From assembly GCA_963678775.2 (NCBI GenBank), contig CAXXGR010000008.1:248001-312000 (forward strand): DNA of 64,000 bases. The letters run 5' to 3'. This DNA comes from JBFHIJ01 sp963678775. GTDB taxonomy: Bacteria; Bacteroidota; Ignavibacteria; Kapaibacteriales; UBA2268. The first letter of the stretch is position 1; each line of letters begins with the position of its first letter. Position numbers and translations under genes: made by a program. This document shows, one piece after another, positions 51,426 to 60,681 of the stretch. Below the pieces are notes generated by a model, which saw nothing but the letters and a program-made list of their open reading frames with translations, made no database searches and was not told where the DNA came from.

Positions 51426-52153
51426 TTATAAACTTATGCCAAAAACTAAAAACATATTTTCGGCTTGAGGGTTCGTAATAAATGAAGCCTGAACAGGCAA
51501 TGAGAATGAGTCAGTAAATTTGATTTCTTTATGAACTGTAGCGCCAAAGTTAACAACGCCAAAGGTTTCGCCATAAAGACCATCATCTAATGCAAAGCCC
51601 ATAAATAAGTCAAACGCATTGTCTCTAACTTTACCACTGTAAGTCAACTCTACGTACATAGAATTATCTTCGTCAGCCCCCCCCCCCCCCCATAAAAATT
51701 ATAGTTAAATGACACACCGATTGGAATTGTTTCAGTACCATTGAAAGCTATATTAGCTTCAACTGTGTGGCCAGTGCTTCCATCTTTATAGTCAAAATAT
51801 TTATTATTTGCTAGAGTATCATTAGGAAAGAAATAGTCTGTCACTCCGACAGAAAACATACCATCAACTAAATCGCAAGCCATATACAAATCAGCTTCCT
51901 GTACATTTGTCCCATTAGTAGTAAATGCACCCCAGGAACCAATTTTAAAGAAATCCCAAGCGAATTCAACTGTGGGTTGAATACTTGGCGAATCACCAAA
52001 ATCTTTACCGCGCCATACGTACCTGCTCATAAGATCTGCACTTGCAGATAATTCCGGTCCGCTTTCTTTTACTTCTTTCTGAGCTTGAGCATCAACTGCA
52101 ATCAAAGGAAGAAGAAGCAACAAGAATAATAAGTTGTACATTTTCTTAAACAT
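51426..52153 (-). pseudogene. phase-variable TorF-like outer-membrane protein, out of frame here
   Basis: From ATG 52153 (AAGGAG upstream) the protein has a signal peptide (to DAQAQ) and a TorF-family-like start 'LSASADLMSRYVWRGKDFGDSPSIQPTVEFAW'. It reaches residue about 154, where the coding strand has 15 consecutive G (51677-51691). With 15 G the frame adds Gly and eight wrong residues and stops near 51650. With 13 or 16 G it continues 'ADEDNSMYVELTYSGKV...' to '...NMFLVFGISL' at 51426, about 241 residues, a complete barrel. This is the classic layout of a slipped-strand contingency gene. It is not necessarily a dead gene. The amtB gene follows 21 bases later, suggesting a role in nitrogen uptake across the outer membrane. 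Confidence 0.8.
51677..51691 (-). repeat. poly-G tract (15 G in coding direction)
   Basis: Fifteen C on the plus strand, the only long homopolymeric G/C run in the window. Its position inside a reading frame makes tract length decide whether the outer-membrane protein is full length (13 or 16 G) or truncated (15 G). Confidence 0.85.
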
Positions 52154-52297
52154 TAGACAGCTCCTTATCGAATAAAAATTACACGACAAATTTGCCTAAT
52201 AATGTGATGGTTTGAAATGGAGTTACTCGGAATTATGAATGTGGTTTTTACGGAATCAAATTACGTGTTTCACTGAAAGGAATTATGAATATTTTTA

Positions 52298-52951
52298 TTA
52301 GAGGTCAACGTATTTGTTTTTTATGGCGTATTTAATAAGGTCTACGGTATTTTTAAGCTGAAGTTTCTGCATGATATGATTTTTATGCGACTCTACAGTT
52401 CGAACTGAAATAAATAACTTGTCAGATATTTCTGAATTAGAACTTCCTTCCGCAAAAAGTATGAGTACTTCTTTCTCTCTTTTGGAAAGTTCCTCTGTCG
52501 CTGTTTCATCCTTCTTATTCTGTACAGTATTAATATAGCTTTTCAGAATAATTTCAGATATTTCAGTGCTGAAGTATTCGTTCCCTATAAAAATGGCTTT
52601 AACAGCAGCTAATAATTCTTTTTTATTTGTATTCTTAGGCAAGTAGCCCTTTGCTCCGGCTTGCAAGGAATTAAATATAAATTCTTCATTTATATACATT
52701 GATAAAATTAGTACTTTGATGTTAGGATGACTTTCTCTCAAGATACTACAAATCTTAATCCCCGAAACATCAGGTAATGATATATCCAAGACAACAATGT
52801 CACATTTTTTATTTTTGAGGTATACCTGCAGCTCGTCGAAGTTAGACGCTTCGCCTACAATCTCGATATTCTCCTCAGTTTGCAGTATAGATTTGATACC
52901 ATCTCTTACCAGTGAGTGATCATCCACGAGGATTATTCTAATCTTCTCCAT
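52298..52951 (-). CDS. NarL/FixJ-family response regulator
   Basis: 217 residues. Receiver domain (Asp10, Asp11, phospho-acceptor Asp56, Lys105 in 'GYLPKNTNKKEL') and a C-terminal LuxR-type helix-turn-helix ('LSKREKEVLILFAEGSSNSEISDKLFISVRTVESHKNHIMQKLQLKNTVDLIKYAI', about 150-207). Its start overlaps the end of the kinase gene by 14 bases, so it is phosphorylated by that kinase. It lies just upstream, on the same strand, of the poly-G porin-amtB operon (about 145 bases), which makes that operon a plausible target. Confidence 0.93.
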   Translation of the reverse strand: MEKIRIILVDDHSLVRDGIKSILQTEENIEIVGEASNFDELQVYLKNKKCDIVVLDISLPDVSGIKICSILRESHPNIKVLILSMYINEEFIFNSLQAGAKGYLPKNTNKKELLAAVKAIFIGNEYFSTEISEIILKSYINTVQNKKDETATEELSKREKEVLILFAEGSSNSEISDKLFISVRTVESHKNHIMQKLQLKNTVDLIKYAIKNKYVDL

Positions 52952-54593
52952 ACAAATACTCTTTATTTATGTTTAATGCGATTGTAGTTCCAACATTTAG
53001 CTTGCTTTCTATCGATAGGATTGCACCAATGGACTCAGACCTCTCCTTCATATTTAGCAATCCATTATGGTTGATAGTTGTTACTGATTCAGGCTGAAAT
53101 CCTCTACCATGGTCTTTAACGCTTATTTTTAATATATCATTTTGATAAATCATACTCAAATATATTTTACTTGTTTCAGCATGCTTTATAGAATTATTCA
53201 GTGCTTCTTGCACTATTCTATATATGTTAATTTTAGCATGCTTTACAATAGCAAAAGGTAATTTTTGAGAATCAAATAATATCTCAAGATTTTGGCTTAC
53301 ATTCAGCGTTTCTACTAAGTACCTCAGAGAGGCAGCAATACCAAATTCTTTAAGCACCGAAGGCATTAGATTATTAGAAATTCTCCTAATATCATCTACA
53401 GCCAAATCTACGGAGTTTGATAATAATTTTAGTTTATTTGCAGACTCTTCGCTGAGCCTATTGTAGTCAAAACTTTCAATTTGAAGCTTCAACGCTGTAA
53501 GGGTTTGACCTAATCCATCATGCAACTCCTTAGAGAGTCGTTCTCTTTCGTTTTCTTCGGCTTCAATTCTAGCAGTGTTCCGGTGTTGCCGTTCAGCTTC
53601 CAGTTCTTTATTTGCAGATTTTATTTCATTTATCATTGCATTAAAAGAATTAACTAAATCGCCTATTTCATCATTAGAATGCTTAATTTCAATGGGCTTT
53701 AATATCCCCTTCCCTATTTTCGCAGCACTTTTCTGCAATTCAAGTATTGGTCTTGTAATATTTTTAGAAAATATAAAAACAACTATAAATATTATAAACG
53801 CCAACATAATAGTCGAAAATATTATTTTATTTCTTATATCATTTATAGACTCTATAGCTTCATGATAATCTATTTCTGCAAGTAAGCACCAATCTAAACC
53901 ATCTATATCCATCTTTCCAAAAGAGCTGAAAACATTGACTCCCCTGTAATCATCAAATAGACCTGTGCCGTCATTACCCTGCATCGCCTGAGCAACGCCC
54001 TCAGTTGAAACCTTAATCTTCAGAATAGAATTTTCTTTAAACCTTGAAGTGGTGCGAAGCAATGAGTCACCCCCAACTATATATGATTCTCCCGAATTAC
54101 CAAGCCCGGAATTTGGAGAGTTCTCAAGCATTATTTCATTAATAACCGAATATTCTATCAACATATCAAAGAGATAGATATCTTTGTTATATTTAAAAGC
54201 TTTAGTGATGTGTAAATTCAAAACTCCATCAGACTTGTCTTCATAGATATCTGCATTTTCAATTTTATTAATATTTCTTTCCACCTTGGTGATAGAAATA
54301 TCTCTAATTTTCCTGTTATGCGATACGAAGTCATTGATTAACTTTGGCGTGTCTTTCATTTGCACATCAAATATAAGATATGCAAACATATTTAGCTCCT
54401 CTTTTCTATCCTCAAAATAATTTGAAATCTGTCTGCTTTTTACGACTCTTACTGATGTTAGTTGCTCTAATGTTCTACTAATTAAAGCATTTTTGGCATC
54501 TATATAAGAAACTATACTTACTGCCAAAGTAGTAAAGACACTAATCAGTATCACATAAAGTATTAGCTTATCTTTAATTGAAAATTTTACCAT
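52938..54593 (-). CDS. Cache-HAMP-HisKA_3 sensor histidine kinase
   Basis: 551 residues. Helix 10-30, an extracytoplasmic dCache-like sensor (31-255, with 'SGLGNSGESYIVGGD' and 'DWCLLAEIDYHEA', typical of Cache domains), helix 257-277, HAMP (about 277-330), then the NarX/DegS-type HisKA_3 domain with phospho-acceptor His358 in 'ERLSKELHDGLGQTLTALK' and an HATPase domain ('YRIVQEALNNSIKHA', 'DHGRGF', 'GLLNMKERSESIGA'). It senses a small extracellular ligand and phosphorylates the overlapping NarL-like regulator. Position next to porin-amtB suggests, but does not prove, a nitrogen-related signal. Confidence 0.92.
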   Translation of the reverse strand: MVKFSIKDKLILYVILISVFTTLAVSIVSYIDAKNALISRTLEQLTSVRVVKSRQISNYFEDRKEELNMFAYLIFDVQMKDTPKLINDFVSHNRKIRDISITKVERNINKIENADIYEDKSDGVLNLHITKAFKYNKDIYLFDMLIEYSVINEIMLENSPNSGLGNSGESYIVGGDSLLRTTSRFKENSILKIKVSTEGVAQAMQGNDGTGLFDDYRGVNVFSSFGKMDIDGLDWCLLAEIDYHEAIESINDIRNKIIFSTIMLAFIIFIVVFIFSKNITRPILELQKSAAKIGKGILKPIEIKHSNDEIGDLVNSFNAMINEIKSANKELEAERQHRNTARIEAEENERERLSKELHDGLGQTLTALKLQIESFDYNRLSEESANKLKLLSNSVDLAVDDIRRISNNLMPSVLKEFGIAASLRYLVETLNVSQNLEILFDSQKLPFAIVKHAKINIYRIVQEALNNSIKHAETSKIYLSMIYQNDILKISVKDHGRGFQPESVTTINHNGLLNMKERSESIGAILSIESKLNVGTTIALNINKEYLYGED

Positions 54594-54719
54594 AGTCCGG
54601 CGCCCTATTTACAAGTAGTCTATAATTTAATTCTAAAAAACGAATAATCAAACTAATAGCTAAATATTAGTAAAATTTTTAGTAAGTTTTGCTTTATCGA
54701 ACACTGTACAAGCTGGCAA

Positions 54720-55052
54720 ATGACTAACTACAAAAAAATAAAACTGAGCGCTGTGATACTATCGGTATTATTCTTTGCCGTAATTACTCCATTCTATTTG
54801 AGTTATGGCAATCCTCTTCCGCAGGCAGGTTATTCTATTTTCGGGAATCTGTGGCTTACTGTTATTCCTATTATGCTGATTGGGCTGTTGGTTGGTATAA
54901 AATGGGAAAAGACAGGTGCATACATGATTATATTGCCGGTCTCTATTGGGTTTATCTATTCAATATTAGCATGGGAAGACCCTTGTCTGCCTATGGTATT
55001 GCCGTTGATTCCGGGTATTTTATACTGGAAGAGCAGTAAAGCTAAAGTATAG
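54720..55052 (+). CDS. small hypothetical membrane protein
   Basis: 110 residues with four hydrophobic helices (about 9-27, 42-61, 65-83 and 88-102) and Lys-rich ends. Motifs 'PLPQAGYSIFGNLWLTVIPIMLIGLLVGIKWEK' and 'AWEDPCLPMVLPLIPGILYW' suggest a small inner-membrane protein; I do not recognise the family. Single gene, convergent with the LytTR regulator that ends three bases after its stop. Confidence 0.55.
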   Translation: MTNYKKIKLSAVILSVLFFAVITPFYLSYGNPLPQAGYSIFGNLWLTVIPIMLIGLLVGIKWEKTGAYMIILPVSIGFIYSILAWEDPCLPMVLPLIPGILYWKSSKAKV

Positions 55053-55055
55053 AAA

Positions 55056-55805
55056 TTATAGATCTAACCATTTTTTAAAATCGGTAGATCTCTCTATACT
55101 TACTATAATATCCGATTCTACTGGCTCTGGTCTTAAATGCAATTTTACTCTACTGCGAGACCAAGCAGTCATACTAACTATAGAGTTAATACTTATAAGA
55201 TACTGCCGGTTTATTCTAAAATAATCGTTTTGATCTAATATGTTTTCTAAAGCTTCAAGACTATAATCTACCGGATAAAGTCCCCCGTCAAATGTCTTAA
55301 AGTAATTGCTTTTATTTGCAGAAAAAAAATAAGCAATATCTACGCAGTTGATATTTTTTAGCTTATTACCAACTTGCACAAGAAACCTTTTCTTGAAAAC
55401 TTTTCCTTCTTGAATGCCTTTACTAATCTCAACATAGTCTCTGTTAAATTCAGATTTAAGTGTGGAAATTTTCTCAAGAGCTGCTGATAAATCGCTTTGT
55501 CTAATAGGTTTTAGTATATAATCAATACTATTTAGCTGAAATGCCCTTATGGCATATTTATCATAGGCACTGGTAAAGATGATGGGCGTAGATATTTTTA
55601 CAAAATCAAAAATACTAAAGCTAATTCCATCCGATAGATGAATATCTAAAAATATTAACTCAGCACTATTATTTCTAAGCCATTCCACAGACTCTTCTAT
55701 GGAGCTTAGCATAGCTAAGATTTCAATATTAGCATCTATATCTTTTAACATGCGTGCAAGCCTTTCGGCTGCTATTTTCTCATCTTCAATAATTATTACT
55801 GTCAT
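55056..55805 (-). CDS. LytTR-family response regulator (second module)
   Basis: 249 residues, the same length as the regulator at 19057. Receiver domain with Glu7/Asp8, Asp55 in 'ELIFLDIHLSDGISF', Thr/Ser pocket 'FTSAYDKYAIRAF' and Lys100 in 'DYILKPIRQ'; LytTR domain about 140-249 ('QVGNKLKNINCVDIAYFFSANKSNYFKTFDGGLYPVDYSL', 'YFRINRQYLISINSIVSM'). It overlaps the upstream LytS-type kinase gene by 20 bases, exactly as in the first module. The two modules share sequence and are evidently ancient duplicates. Confidence 0.9.
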   Translation of the reverse strand: MTVIIIEDEKIAAERLARMLKDIDANIEILAMLSSIEESVEWLRNNSAELIFLDIHLSDGISFSIFDFVKISTPIIFTSAYDKYAIRAFQLNSIDYILKPIRQSDLSAALEKISTLKSEFNRDYVEISKGIQEGKVFKKRFLVQVGNKLKNINCVDIAYFFSANKSNYFKTFDGGLYPVDYSLEALENILDQNDYFRINRQYLISINSIVSMTAWSRSRVKLHLRPEPVESDIIVSIERSTDFKKWLDL

Positions 55806-56865
55806 CTACCCATGATCTTATTATTGGAAACTTACTATAATAGAAACTATCCTTTTCGTAGTATATCGGTAATTTATCGGAAACCATTTGGTACCTATTA
55901 TTAATGTTTTTCTGCCCAATTCCCGAAGAATAAGATGTCGATTGTTTTTGTTGTATATTATTACAGACAACTACATATTCATCCTTAATTGAAAGATTTA
56001 AATGCAAAGGCATTTTATCAGTTGCTATATTATGCTTTATAGCATTTTCAATTGCAAACTGCAAAGTCATTGGTGGCATCAATGTGTCGAAATCTGATAT
56101 TTCTATTACAAAATCTATTCTATTACCATATCTGATTTTGATTAGTGACAGATATGATTTAATAAAATCTATTTCTTGAGACAATTTTACAATTTTAGAG
56201 TCTATAGTATCTAATACATATCTATATACATAAGCTAACTCATCAATAAATTCTTGAGCTCTTATAGGGTCTATACTTACAAGACCTGATAGTACATTAA
56301 GGCTATTGAAAAGAAAATGAGGATCTATTTGACTCTTAAGTACCAAATATTTCATATCACTAAGCTCTAAAGCCAGTTTATCTTGCTCTCTTAATGCTCT
56401 GTTTTTTTCGAAAAGAGCAATCCATAACTCCAACACTGCAGTAATCAATATATTACCAACTGCGACTATCATAATATTATTAACTATTACTCTCCCTAAA
56501 GGCTCTCCGTAAGAATTTAGCATTTCTGCAATTAGAGTAATAGCTATCGCCACAACTACACCAATAAAAATAACAATGATAAACTGTATGAATATTCTTA
56601 ATCCTGCTTTTTTTGCCCAAGTAATTTTTCTATTCAAAATACCAATAACATACAAATCTATATATGCTATAAAAACACAAGCTACAAAGCTAAGTGAATA
56701 GCTATAGACTAAACGAATTAAAAATTCTATCACAGAATTTACAGTTACATACCCCGTAATAGCAACAAAAGAAACCACTACGGTTTCTATAATTACAACA
56801 AAAACAGCACAAAGCACAAGCATTCGCTTAAGCGGTATGATTGTATTGAGATATGTAAGACTCAT
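55786..56865 (-). CDS. LytS/YehU-type sensor histidine kinase (second module)
   Basis: 359 residues from ATG 56865; a GTG at 56877 is possible. Four or five membrane helices (to about residue 150), then the His_kinase domain with phospho-acceptor His in 'LKSQIDPHFLFNSLNVLSGLV', and an HATPase part 'LQFAIENAIKHNI' and 'SSGIGQKNINNRYQMV'. It lacks a large periplasmic sensor. It overlaps the LytTR regulator gene by 20 bases. A second, similar kinase gene lies 146 bases upstream on the same strand, so the locus reads kinase, kinase, regulator. Confidence 0.88.
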   Translation of the reverse strand: MSLTYLNTIIPLKRMLVLCAVFVVIIETVVVSFVAITGYVTVNSVIEFLIRLVYSYSLSFVACVFIAYIDLYVIGILNRKITWAKKAGLRIFIQFIIVIFIGVVVAIAITLIAEMLNSYGEPLGRVIVNNIMIVAVGNILITAVLELWIALFEKNRALREQDKLALELSDMKYLVLKSQIDPHFLFNSLNVLSGLVSIDPIRAQEFIDELAYVYRYVLDTIDSKIVKLSQEIDFIKSYLSLIKIRYGNRIDFVIEISDFDTLMPPMTLQFAIENAIKHNIATDKMPLHLNLSIKDEYVVVCNNIQQKQSTSYSSGIGQKNINNRYQMVSDKLPIYYEKDSFYYSKFPIIRSWVDDSNNY

Positions 56866-57010
56866 ATAAAAATGCACTTAAATTCTACCTTGACTGTTAA
56901 AAATACACCTTTTTATCTCAATAAACAAAAACTGATATAACTACTAAATTCATATACAATCTCATATTTGAATATTGTGCAGAAAACTATCTTGTGTTTG
57001 GCAAATAATA

Positions 57011-58096
57011 TTAGCAATTATTATTCTTGAGTAGGTTTGTTGGAATCAGAGGGAATTTGCTAAAGTATTTACTTCCATCTGTAAAGTATTTTGGCTCCAT
57101 TTCAGTAATCAGAGAGTATCTTTTATTAATATTACTCTGTCCTAAGCCGGTGGAGTAGTCTTTGGAGAATTTATAGCTTATATTATTGACCACAAATATT
57201 GAACCTTCACTACAGTATATATTAATTATTAATGGATGTAGCTCAGATGCTGAGTTATGTTTTAATACATTTTCTACTGCAAACTGCAAACTAAGAGGCG
57301 GTAGCCACCATTCAAGATATTCTTCTGATTTATGGATATTAAAGATGATAGTATCAGAAAACCTAACATCACTTAAGTATATATAAGAATTTAAAAATTC
57401 CAGTTCTCTGTATAGTTTGACGCATTTGCAGTCTATAGTAGCCAGTACATAGCGGTATATCTGAGAGAGTTCTAAAAAAAACCTCTGAGCCTTTTCAGAA
57501 TCAGATTCAATCAGATAACTCATAGTATTTAGATTGTTAAAAATGAAATGAGGCTCTATCTGACTTTTTAAGACATTATACTTTAAATTACTTATATCAT
57601 TTTTAATAGTCTGCTCTTCCAATTCCATTTTATTCTTCTCGATTATAGAAATCCATAAATCTAATATGATCATTAGCATTAAATTACTCAGGATACTAAC
57701 CATCATGTTGTTTACGAAAGCTTTATAAAATTTCTCAGGGTATTCCTGAATAGTATTTACAAAAGCGGTCAGAAAAAATGCCACAAATATCCCAATGATG
57801 GTCACAAACAATAATTGTAACGTTAATCTTAAAATTGGAGTTTCCTGCCATGTAAAATATCTATCCAAAAATGCAATAGCGCACAAATCCATAAAGCCGG
57901 CGATATACCCTCCAAAGAACGCTATACCAACACTAATTAAATATCTATACATCAAATAATAGAAGTTTGTAATTGGTGCATATCCAATATAATCTAAGTA
58001 AAACACTATGAATAGCTCAACAAATGCCACATATACAAAAACTACTACCGCTAACTTTTCAGGAGAAAGTACTTTATATATTTCAGATTTTTTCAA
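57011..58096 (-). CDS. LytS/YehU-type histidine kinase without its own regulator
   Basis: 361 residues, similar in length and order to its neighbour at 55786 ('LKSQIEPHFIFNNLNTMSYLI' with the phospho-acceptor His, 'LQFAVENVLKHNSA', 'STGLGQSNINKRYSLI'). Helices fill the first 150 residues. It is not followed by a regulator; its last codons (AATAATAATTGC) resemble the region where, in the other two modules, the regulator start is embedded, suggesting a tandem duplication with loss of one regulator. It may signal through the regulator at 55056 or form a heterodimer with the neighbouring kinase. Confidence 0.85.
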   Translation of the reverse strand: MKKSEIYKVLSPEKLAVVVFVYVAFVELFIVFYLDYIGYAPITNFYYLMYRYLISVGIAFFGGYIAGFMDLCAIAFLDRYFTWQETPILRLTLQLLFVTIIGIFVAFFLTAFVNTIQEYPEKFYKAFVNNMMVSILSNLMLMIILDLWISIIEKNKMELEEQTIKNDISNLKYNVLKSQIEPHFIFNNLNTMSYLIESDSEKAQRFFLELSQIYRYVLATIDCKCVKLYRELEFLNSYIYLSDVRFSDTIIFNIHKSEEYLEWWLPPLSLQFAVENVLKHNSASELHPLIINIYCSEGSIFVVNNISYKFSKDYSTGLGQSNINKRYSLITEMEPKYFTDGSKYFSKFPLIPTNLLKNNNC

Positions 58097-58155
58097 CTAT
58101 AAATCTCATTATTAATTCTTTAAATTATATTTTAGTTGCTTATATCAATATAGTA

Positions 58156-58220
58156 TAGAAGCTGTCGAAAGTATTGAACTATAATTTACACTGAGTATAA
58201 CTTAGTTCCGACAGCTTCTA
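58156..58220. other. long imperfect hairpin between a kinase and a barrel gene
   Basis: TAGAAGCTGTCG (58156-58167) and CGACAGCTTCTA (58209-58220) are a perfect 12-bp pair. Inside, GAACTA/TAGTTC and TTATAC/GTGTAA extend the structure. There is no T-tract on either side, so it is unlike an ordinary terminator; it may be a processed RNA structure, a small RNA or a cruciform element. Confidence 0.5.
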
Positions 58221-58238
58221 TGGATTAGTTATTGAGTC

Positions 58239-58853
58239 TTAATTTATCTGATATTTAAGAGTTAAGCCACCGCTTATGTTATTTAGCAAGAAATCATCTG
58301 TATGACGTAATTCTATAGGTGATGTGAGTTTGCCGGAAATTGTACATCCAATCCACCATCGTGAGGAAAGCTTGTACGATAACTCTGCAGCAATTATATT
58401 GATAACAAAGTTATCTTGATCCACGATACGTTCGTACCATAGTTTATCTTTGCGGTATTCTTTTTCTAATTCATATTTGATTAGACCAGTGCCAGTAGTA
58501 TATTTAAAACTAAGCATTAGATTATTTGATATGTCAGTTTGATATTCTATGAATATGCCTCCATATCCTCCTTCCAACCTATATGCTCCTGTTTCTACTG
58601 CATCATTTAAGCTATGATCATAATAAATACCTGAACCTACTATTCCCAAATTCCAATTCTCTCCAACACTTAAGCCGTATTGGATTGAAATTATTCCTGC
58701 AGGTTTGGCAAGGATTTCGGTATACTCTGAATTTAGACCTACATATGATTTAAATTCAGTTTTGTTATTTTCAGTTGTATTTTCTGCTCCAACAACATTT
58801 GAAAATGCAATCATCATAAATAAAAGAGCCATTAGCAGTTGCTTGAAAGTCAT
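58239..58853 (-). CDS. outer-membrane beta-barrel-like protein
   Basis: 204 residues from ATG 58853 (a GTG at 58865 is less likely). Signal peptide 1-23 (ending VVGA), then about eight amphipathic strands ('SYVGLNSEYTEIL', 'IISIQYGLSVGENWNLGIVGSGIYYDH', 'YRLEGGYGGIFIEYQTDI', 'ISGGLTLKYQIN'). No named family. Same strand as the kinase-kinase-regulator cluster, 140 bases upstream of it; the structured element at 58156-58220 lies between them. Confidence 0.6.
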   Translation of the reverse strand: MTFKQLLMALLFMMIAFSNVVGAENTTENNKTEFKSYVGLNSEYTEILAKPAGIISIQYGLSVGENWNLGIVGSGIYYDHSLNDAVETGAYRLEGGYGGIFIEYQTDISNNLMLSFKYTTGTGLIKYELEKEYRKDKLWYERIVDQDNFVINIIAAELSYKLSSRWWIGCTISGKLTSPIELRHTDDFLLNNISGGLTLKYQIN

Positions 58854-58973
58854 AACACTTCTCACTTGTTTGTAAAAAAATTATACTTCAAACATATAGT
58901 ATTCAACATTTCAATAAAACTAATAGATGACGAATATGCAGATTTGAATGCTCAAGCTGTAAATTGCCATGAT

Positions 58974-59010
58974 GAATAAAAAAATCCATCGATCACGCAA
59001 CCGATGGATT
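58974..59010 (-). terminator. terminator of the type IX-secreted protein gene
   Basis: On the minus strand, AATCCATCG (59010-59002) pairs with CGATGGATT (58991-58983), followed by a T-rich run at 58985-58977. It lies about 70 bases past the stop of the gene at 59082. Confidence 0.8.
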
Positions 59011-59081
59011 AACTGCAAATAATTGGCAAAACATATACTTATGTGTTTTACTGTAATTAATTTATTTGGTAATATTTCATT

Positions 59082-60500
59082 TTATTCTACTATGACCTTT
59101 CTACTTACGTACTCTTCTCCTTGCTGAATTTTGAGCACATAAACACCGGGTGTTTCAAATTCTATCCCTACTTTGCTATTTTGTGCTTCTATTTCTTTCA
59201 CAAGTCTACCTTCCAAATCATAGACAAAAATAGAATATATGCCTTCAATTTGATTTTTTATATTTAAAAAACCTGATGTAGGATTTGGATATATTTCTAA
59301 ATTTTGGATTTGGTTATCAGCAACAGATGTCGAAGGCTCTAAAGTAACAGTAAGTGCATCGCAGTAAGCACTTTCACCGCAGCTGTTTATAGAGCTAACC
59401 GATAGTAGTACTTCTCCCTTATACTCTTCATTCCAAGTAATAGTAGCAGAAGTATTTTGAGAATTTAGCTCTCCAGCTCCTATCGGTTCCATCTTCCACA
59501 GATATTCATTTGCTTCGGGCACTGCAGCTACTTCATAAGTAGATTGAGATTCTTTATCGGGTGCTACTAATATCTTTCCTTGCGGGGTAGCCGGCACAGG
59601 TGGCAAATCACTTAGAACTACAGAGTACTCATCAGATACATCACTTTGTCCAAGTGGGTTAATAGCTACTACCTGCACGCTTACATTCCCGTTGAAACCT
59701 TTGTTCCATGTTACTGAAGCAACGTTATTATTAACTTCAATAGAGGCAGCACTTTCCGGATTAACTATCCACTCATAAGCGGTGGCGTCTTCTAGTTCAG
59801 AGCATGTATATTCTACGACTTCACCAACACAGGAGCTCGTAGAGCCTTGTAGGATTTCAGGTTTTGAAGGAACATCAGCATAATCATATTCAATTATAAA
59901 ATAAAGAGCATTTGTTTCATCAATATCATTCCATTCGCCGATAGATCCTAAAAAGCCTGCACCTTTAGGCCAAGCTTCCAAAGCAAATGCAGCAGCATCC
60001 TGCTTACCCATAAAATCATCAGGTTCGTTACTTAAAGATTGACCCTGCGCACCGCCCCAGTTCTGATATCTTTCATTTACGGTTTTGCCGTTTCCGGCTC
60101 CGTTTGCCCCCTGACCTTCCCAAAATTTTTCTCCGTTGCCGTCATTATCTCCGTCCCATTTCCATTCACCTTCTGTGGCTTTATCGTTAGCACCAATCCA
60201 CACATAAGCAATACCACCACCATCATTGACTGCAGTATATGTTTTTTGCACTTTTCCGCTAGTTATGATTTCGTGATATACGGCTTGCTGTTCTGCTTGT
60301 GTTTCAATTTGCATAAGATAGCCACCTTTTTCTTTAGCGTACTGAGCAGCATCTTCCCAATTCATCTTCTGTTCTACAATTTCGTATGTTTTATTCTCAT
60401 GTTTAAACTGTTTCGCTTGAGTTTGAGCATTGACAGAGCTAAAAAATACAATATTTGCAAATATTACTCCGGCTGTAAAAAGAGTAGCAAGTTTCTTCAT
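59082..60500 (-). CDS. secreted C-type-lectin-like protein with type IX sorting domain
   Basis: 472 residues. Signal peptide 1-25 (ending VNAQT). Residues 35-210 form a C-type-lectin-like domain ('MNWEDAAQYAKEKGGYLMQIETQAEQQAV', 'YVWIGANDKATEGEWKWDGDNDGNGEKFWEGQ', 'NYxQNWGGA', 'GEWNDIDETNALYFIIEYD'). Two PKD/Ig-like repeats follow (about 213-300 and 305-388: 'AYEWIVNPESAASIEVNNNVASVTWNKGFNGNVSVQVVAIN' and a similar second copy). Residues about 400-472 are a type A sorting domain ('LEIYPNPTSGFLNIKN', 'GVYVLKIQQGEEYVSRKVIVE'). It should be exported by the type IX system and attached to the cell surface, perhaps for carbohydrate or ice/mineral binding. Its own terminator follows. Confidence 0.9.
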   Translation of the reverse strand: MKKLATLFTAGVIFANIVFFSSVNAQTQAKQFKHENKTYEIVEQKMNWEDAAQYAKEKGGYLMQIETQAEQQAVYHEIITSGKVQKTYTAVNDGGGIAYVWIGANDKATEGEWKWDGDNDGNGEKFWEGQGANGAGNGKTVNERYQNWGGAQGQSLSNEPDDFMGKQDAAAFALEAWPKGAGFLGSIGEWNDIDETNALYFIIEYDYADVPSKPEILQGSTSSCVGEVVEYTCSELEDATAYEWIVNPESAASIEVNNNVASVTWNKGFNGNVSVQVVAINPLGQSDVSDEYSVVLSDLPPVPATPQGKILVAPDKESQSTYEVAAVPEANEYLWKMEPIGAGELNSQNTSATITWNEEYKGEVLLSVSSINSCGESAYCDALTVTLEPSTSVADNQIQNLEIYPNPTSGFLNIKNQIEGIYSIFVYDLEGRLVKEIEAQNSKVGIEFETPGVYVLKIQQGEEYVSRKVIVE

Positions 60501-60681
60501 TGATTTGTCCCGTTTTAAATTATTATACTATGCTTACAATAACACACGAAACAGAACAATGTTTCATTTTTTGAATATTCATCTACTTACACAGTAACTC
60601 AAACAATCCAAAAACCGCAGCTAAGTGAGTTTCTCTTTTTTTTGCAATTATTTATTTAATACGAAATCATTATGATACGCT

